Source of the DNA: CAZFAT01 sp964517075
Lineage (GTDB): Bacteria; Acidobacteriota; Vicinamibacteria; Vicinamibacterales; SCN-69-37
Direction: 5' to 3'
NCBI GenBank assembly: GCA_964517075.1
Contig: CAZFAT010000060.1
Location: 1 to 14,896, forward strand
Length of the DNA: 14,896 nt
Every line of letters starts with the position of its first letter. Within the stretch, counting starts at the first letter, position 1. Position numbers and translations under genes: made by a program. The notes below the pieces were generated by a model. It was not told where the DNA came from. It saw only the letters and a list, made by a program, of their open reading frames with translations, and searched no databases. Below are positions 12,715 to 14,896 of this stretch, one piece after another.

Positions 12715-13692
12715 CTACGGGTCCGGCGATTGATCGAGCAGCAGCTCCGCCTCCATCCACCAGCGCGGCCTGAACACGATGCGGACGGGCACATCGCGGA
12801 TCGGACCCGACGTGCCGTATGCCATCTGCAGGCTCGTCGTGCCGCCCGTCGCGTGGTTGCGGAGCTCGAACCGTGCGTTGACGACCTGCGGGTAGGCGCC
12901 GGCCTTGGTGCGCAGCTGTGCTTCGAAGGAGCACGATTTCAGTCGGAGGTCGTAGAGCGACTGCTTGTAGAGGTACACGATCGGCTCCACGTCCGACCCA
13001 CGGCCCTGCCGACACGCGGCGGTGCTCCCGGCCATCATCGACGTCATCGCGATGAGGAAGCCTTCCCTCGCCCCAGCGGGCAATTGAATCGTCGTGTGTT
13101 GGTCGGCGACCGAGGGCATGAGACCGAGCAGCTCGTCGAGGTGACGATAGGTAAAACCCGGCGGCGCACGAAACGTCAGTGAACCGGTGACGGCGCGGTT
13201 ACCGGTGACCGTCGTTCGCACGGCCTTGAACGTGCTCGCCGTGCCCGGCTGCTGATCCGCGTCGGCGTTGGCGGCCGCGGCGTCCAGCGTTTCTTCGTTG
13301 GACCCCTTCATGAAGCCGAGGACTTCGGCGCGGCCGTCATGGATCTCCTCGGCGATGAACCCCCAGCGATTGATCTGCCGGGGTGTCCGGGCTGGGTCGG
13401 ACCCAACCAGCAACTGGTACGCGCGTCGGCCGCTCGGGTCCTCTCGCCAGGTGAACCGGGCATCCCCCACATCGTCGCGGCCGATCCAGAAGAGCGCGAG
13501 CGGGCGGATGCGCGCGTTGACGACGTAGCGCGCCTCGCGGACGATTGGCAGGTGCGCGCCGGGCGCACCTCCCGAAAACGCCTGCTGGTCCGACACACTC
13601 GACGCGACCGTCGCCAGCGGGAGGCTGACGAGGGCGACCAGCCCCGCAATGAGCCCCCGCCTCGCCGGGGTGCCGTGCAAGCCACTGGGCAT
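12715..13692 (-). CDS. Secreted protein of unknown function
   Basis: A 325-residue protein with an N-terminal Sec signal (ARRGLIAGLVALVSLPLATVA, cleavage near residue 30). I recognise no family. The mature part is mostly predicted beta-rich, with the segments REARYVVNARIRPLALFWIG, DARFTWREDPSGRRAYQLLV, ITRVTGNRAV-type strand repeats near 160-175, and a C-terminal VRIVFRPRWWMEAELLLDQS. Two cysteines (ACRQG and KSCSFEA) could form a disulfide. FWIGRDDVGDARFTW with a later RRWGFIAEE-like segment suggests a lipid- or ligand-binding beta fold, but that is only a guess. The ATG at 13692 is the only sensible start; the Shine-Dalgarno is weak. It is 128 bp upstream of the BNR gene on the same strand, with repeat copy B between them. 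Confidence 0.75.
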   Translation of the reverse strand: MPSGLHGTPARRGLIAGLVALVSLPLATVASSVSDQQAFSGGAPGAHLPIVREARYVVNARIRPLALFWIGRDDVGDARFTWREDPSGRRAYQLLVGSDPARTPRQINRWGFIAEEIHDGRAEVLGFMKGSNEETLDAAAANADADQQPGTASTFKAVRTTVTGNRAVTGSLTFRAPPGFTYRHLDELLGLMPSVADQHTTIQLPAGAREGFLIAMTSMMAGSTAACRQGRGSDVEPIVYLYKQSLYDLRLKSCSFEAQLRTKAGAYPQVVNARFELRNHATGGTTSLQMAYGTSGPIRDVPVRIVFRPRWWMEAELLLDQSPDP

Positions 13693-13871
13693 GACGTTGC
13701 CCAGTATTGCAAAACACGAGCCCCCTTGCAGTCGGCCAGGACCGCAGGAGCGGCCCGGATTGCCGGCCCGAGGTCGCGCAGATCGCCTACGTTGCCTCGG
13801 CTGGGTGATATTCCGCGCCGCGGCGCTCCCACGAGCGCCCTTCGCGACGGGGGCGCGACAGGGTCGACGCG
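13693..13871. other. Intergenic stretch with nothing recognisable
   Basis: Between the secreted-protein start and the CAP remnant's stop codon I find no convincing coding frame, RNA or repeat. A short GCGCCC/GGGCGC pairing (13835-13840 with 13851-13856) is too weak to call. A TGCAATACT element about 13 bases upstream of the secreted-protein ATG might be an extended -10, but no -35 supports it. Confidence 0.5.
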
Positions 13872-14163
13872 TCAGCTGCCCCCGAAGGTCTGCGTCCAGT
13901 AGTGCCGGTAGGTCGCCGCGGGATCGTTCGCGTAGCCAACGCCGATGACCGGCGACATGATGTTCGCGCAGTGGCCGGGACTCGACATCCAGAGGCTCAC
14001 CGCGCCCTGCGCACTCGCCGGACCTCCGGCAATGTTTTCACCGAGGGGGGACGAGCCCGTGTAACCAGCCTGACGGATTCGCTGATCAAACGTCCGGCCG
14101 TTGCCGGGGATGCCGCCTGGCCATCCCCAGATGTATCGGCGGAAGGCGACACGGGCTGTGTGC
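13872..14163 (-). pseudogene. 5'-truncated CAP/SCP-domain protein gene
   Basis: The frame ending at 13872 encodes the C-terminal half of a CAP (SCP/PR-1) domain: RTFDQRIRQAGYTGSSPLGE, then NIAGG, VSLWMSSPGHCANIMSP, IGVGYAND and YWTQTFGG. The conserved GENIA glutamate and the SPGH histidine are present. The N-terminal ~60-70 residues of the domain, including the first conserved His and Glu, are missing, and there is no start codon before the homologous part. Upstream in the same frame the sequence is arginine/tryptophan-rich shadow reading, and another small frame occupies that DNA. I looked for the missing half in the other minus-strand frames nearby and did not see it. The 5' end was therefore deleted or replaced. 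Intact CAP proteins of this type are usually secreted. Confidence 0.75.
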
Positions 14164-14370
14164 TTATGACTCCGACGCGGCCTTCGGCCTGGCCACCGCC
14201 AACGTCGCCAGATGTCGCAGCATCCGGCGGCGATGCGCGGCGAGGCGCGGCGACGGTCCGAGCGAACCGGGATGCACCGCCACGCGGACGGCATCGGCGT
14301 TTGGCGTTCGAGGAGCCGCACGGAGTGCCCGATATTCCGCCAGGTCGATCGCGTCGCCTTTCGTCGCCAT
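14164..14370 (-). CDS. Small hypothetical protein (doubtful)
   Basis: A 68-residue frame starting MATKGDAIDLAEYRALRAAP and ending ARPKAASES. The opening resembles short bacterial proteins with an IDLAEYRA-type start, and the third codon positions are GC-rich, which supports coding. It abuts the truncated CAP fragment directly (stop at 14164-14166). No clear Shine-Dalgarno precedes the ATG. It might be a real small gene or the sequence that replaced the 5' half of the CAP gene. Function unknown. Confidence 0.4.
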   Translation of the reverse strand: MATKGDAIDLAEYRALRAAPRTPNADAVRVAVHPGSLGPSPRLAAHRRRMLRHLATLAVARPKAASES

Positions 14371-14468
14371 GTCACGACGATGCCGCAGGGGTGTGACAGG
14401 CGTGGTCACGGCGCACCCGCGTTCACGGCTCGAACGATGCCATGATGCGTGAAGCAAGGGAGTCTGCC

Positions 14469-14896
14469 ATGGCCATCGACGGGGAGATCGATCGCCTCTA
14501 TCAGGCGCCGCTGTCGGAGTTCACCGCGGCGCGCAACACGCTCGCGGCGCGGGCGGGCGGCCGGGCCGCCGAGATCCGCCGCCTGCCGAAGCCCCACATC
14601 GCGGCCTGGGCCGTGAATCAGATCTACTGGCATCGATCGAAGACGCGCGACCGGCTCGACACGGCGTCCAGGCGGCTGCGCGAGGCGCATGCGCAGCAGC
14701 TCGCCGGCAGGAAGGCCGACGTGGCGGTCGCCGAGGCCGCGCACCGCGCGGCCGTGACATCAGCGGTCGCGGATGCCCGCGAACTGCTGGCGCGGGCTGG
14801 AGACGGCGCCACCGCGGCGACGCTCCAGGCCGTCTCCGAAACGTTCGAGACCGTGGTGTGGCGGGCGCTGGACGGCCGGCTGAGCCGACCACTGAA
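14469..14896 (+). CDS. Conserved hypothetical protein (partial, runs off the right edge)
   Basis: The ATG at 14469 opens 142 codons to the window edge, with AAGGGAG 6 bases upstream. The protein starts MAIDGEIDRLYQAPLSEFTA and continues ARNTLAARAGGRAAEIRRLP, then KPHIAAWAVNQIYWHR. The DRLY-x-LPL-EF-AARN-LA...LRKPS-AAW-VNQL pattern is one I recall from a widespread actinobacterial and acidobacterial hypothetical family of mostly alpha-helical, Ala/Arg-rich proteins. No function is known to me. The visible part has no signal peptide or membrane segment. It is divergent from the small minus-strand frame, with ~98 bp between them. Confidence 0.8.
   Translation, partial: MAIDGEIDRLYQAPLSEFTAARNTLAARAGGRAAEIRRLPKPHIAAWAVNQIYWHRSKTRDRLDTASRRLREAHAQQLAGRKADVAVAEAAHRAAVTSAVADARELLARAGDGATAATLQAVSETFETVVWRALDGRLSRPL

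Noticed and set aside
14393..14409. GTGAC...GTCAC inverted repeat as a possible CRP site upstream of the last gene
   Set aside because: The spacer is too long for Crp/Fnr geometry and the arms are only five bases.
1..14896. CRISPR arrays, tRNA or rRNA genes, insertion-sequence transposases or integrases
   Set aside because: None seen by reading; the only arrays are the 7-bp tandem repeat and the two-copy inverted repeat, and no transposase-like protein is encoded.

Overview
The window is high-GC bacterial DNA. The gene content (clade II nitrous oxide reductase cluster, a CusF-SCO fusion with a CX5C motif, a BNR-repeat protein with a MoaD-like partner) suggests an Acidobacteriota-type soil bacterium, perhaps Vicinamibacteria. 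That placement is inference from recalled gene families; no rRNA or other marker gene is present.

Region 1 (1-8772, all minus strand, read right to left) is a denitrification and copper block. Two small membrane-protein genes (8772-8239, 8228-7899) are followed by a decayed membrane-protein remnant and a hairpin. A spacer with a Crp/Fnr-type palindrome comes next. Then comes a compact cluster: azurin-like cupredoxin lipoprotein, nosZ (N2O reductase, all CuZ and CuA ligands present, Sec/lipoprotein signal), a nosB-like membrane protein, nosD, nosF, nosY, a CusF-SCO copper protein, and a Crp/Fnr regulator cut by the left edge. The nosB/nosD, nosD/nosF and nosF/nosY junctions overlap by a few bases (GTGA or ATGA), so they are probably translationally coupled. 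NosZ reduces N2O to N2 in the periplasm, NosDFY supports CuZ assembly, the SCO protein is a plausible copper chaperone, and the cupredoxin is a plausible electron donor. No nosL, nosR, nosG/H or cytochrome c gene is seen here.

Region 2 (8920-9519): a plus-strand gene for a tandem PARP-type zinc-finger protein ends inside a drifting 7-bp tandem repeat, followed by a strong hairpin shared with the convergent gene.

Region 3 (9523-12700): a MoaD-like small protein and a six-repeat BNR/Asp-box protein, both minus strand, are separated by a lower-GC two-gene insert. The insert holds a small KGG-type protein gene (plus strand, frameshifted in a C5 run) that overlaps tail-to-tail with a winged-helix/GHKL-ATPase/STAS-like regulator (minus strand). 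The regulator has a near-consensus, apparently leaderless promoter and two copies of a palindromic operator. The BNR gene is bracketed by inverted copies of a ~67-bp repeat.

Region 4 (12715-14896): an unrecognised secreted protein, a 5'-truncated CAP/SCP-domain pseudogene, a doubtful small ORF, and the start of a conserved hypothetical gene leaving at the right edge. The stretch 13693-13871 holds nothing I can support.
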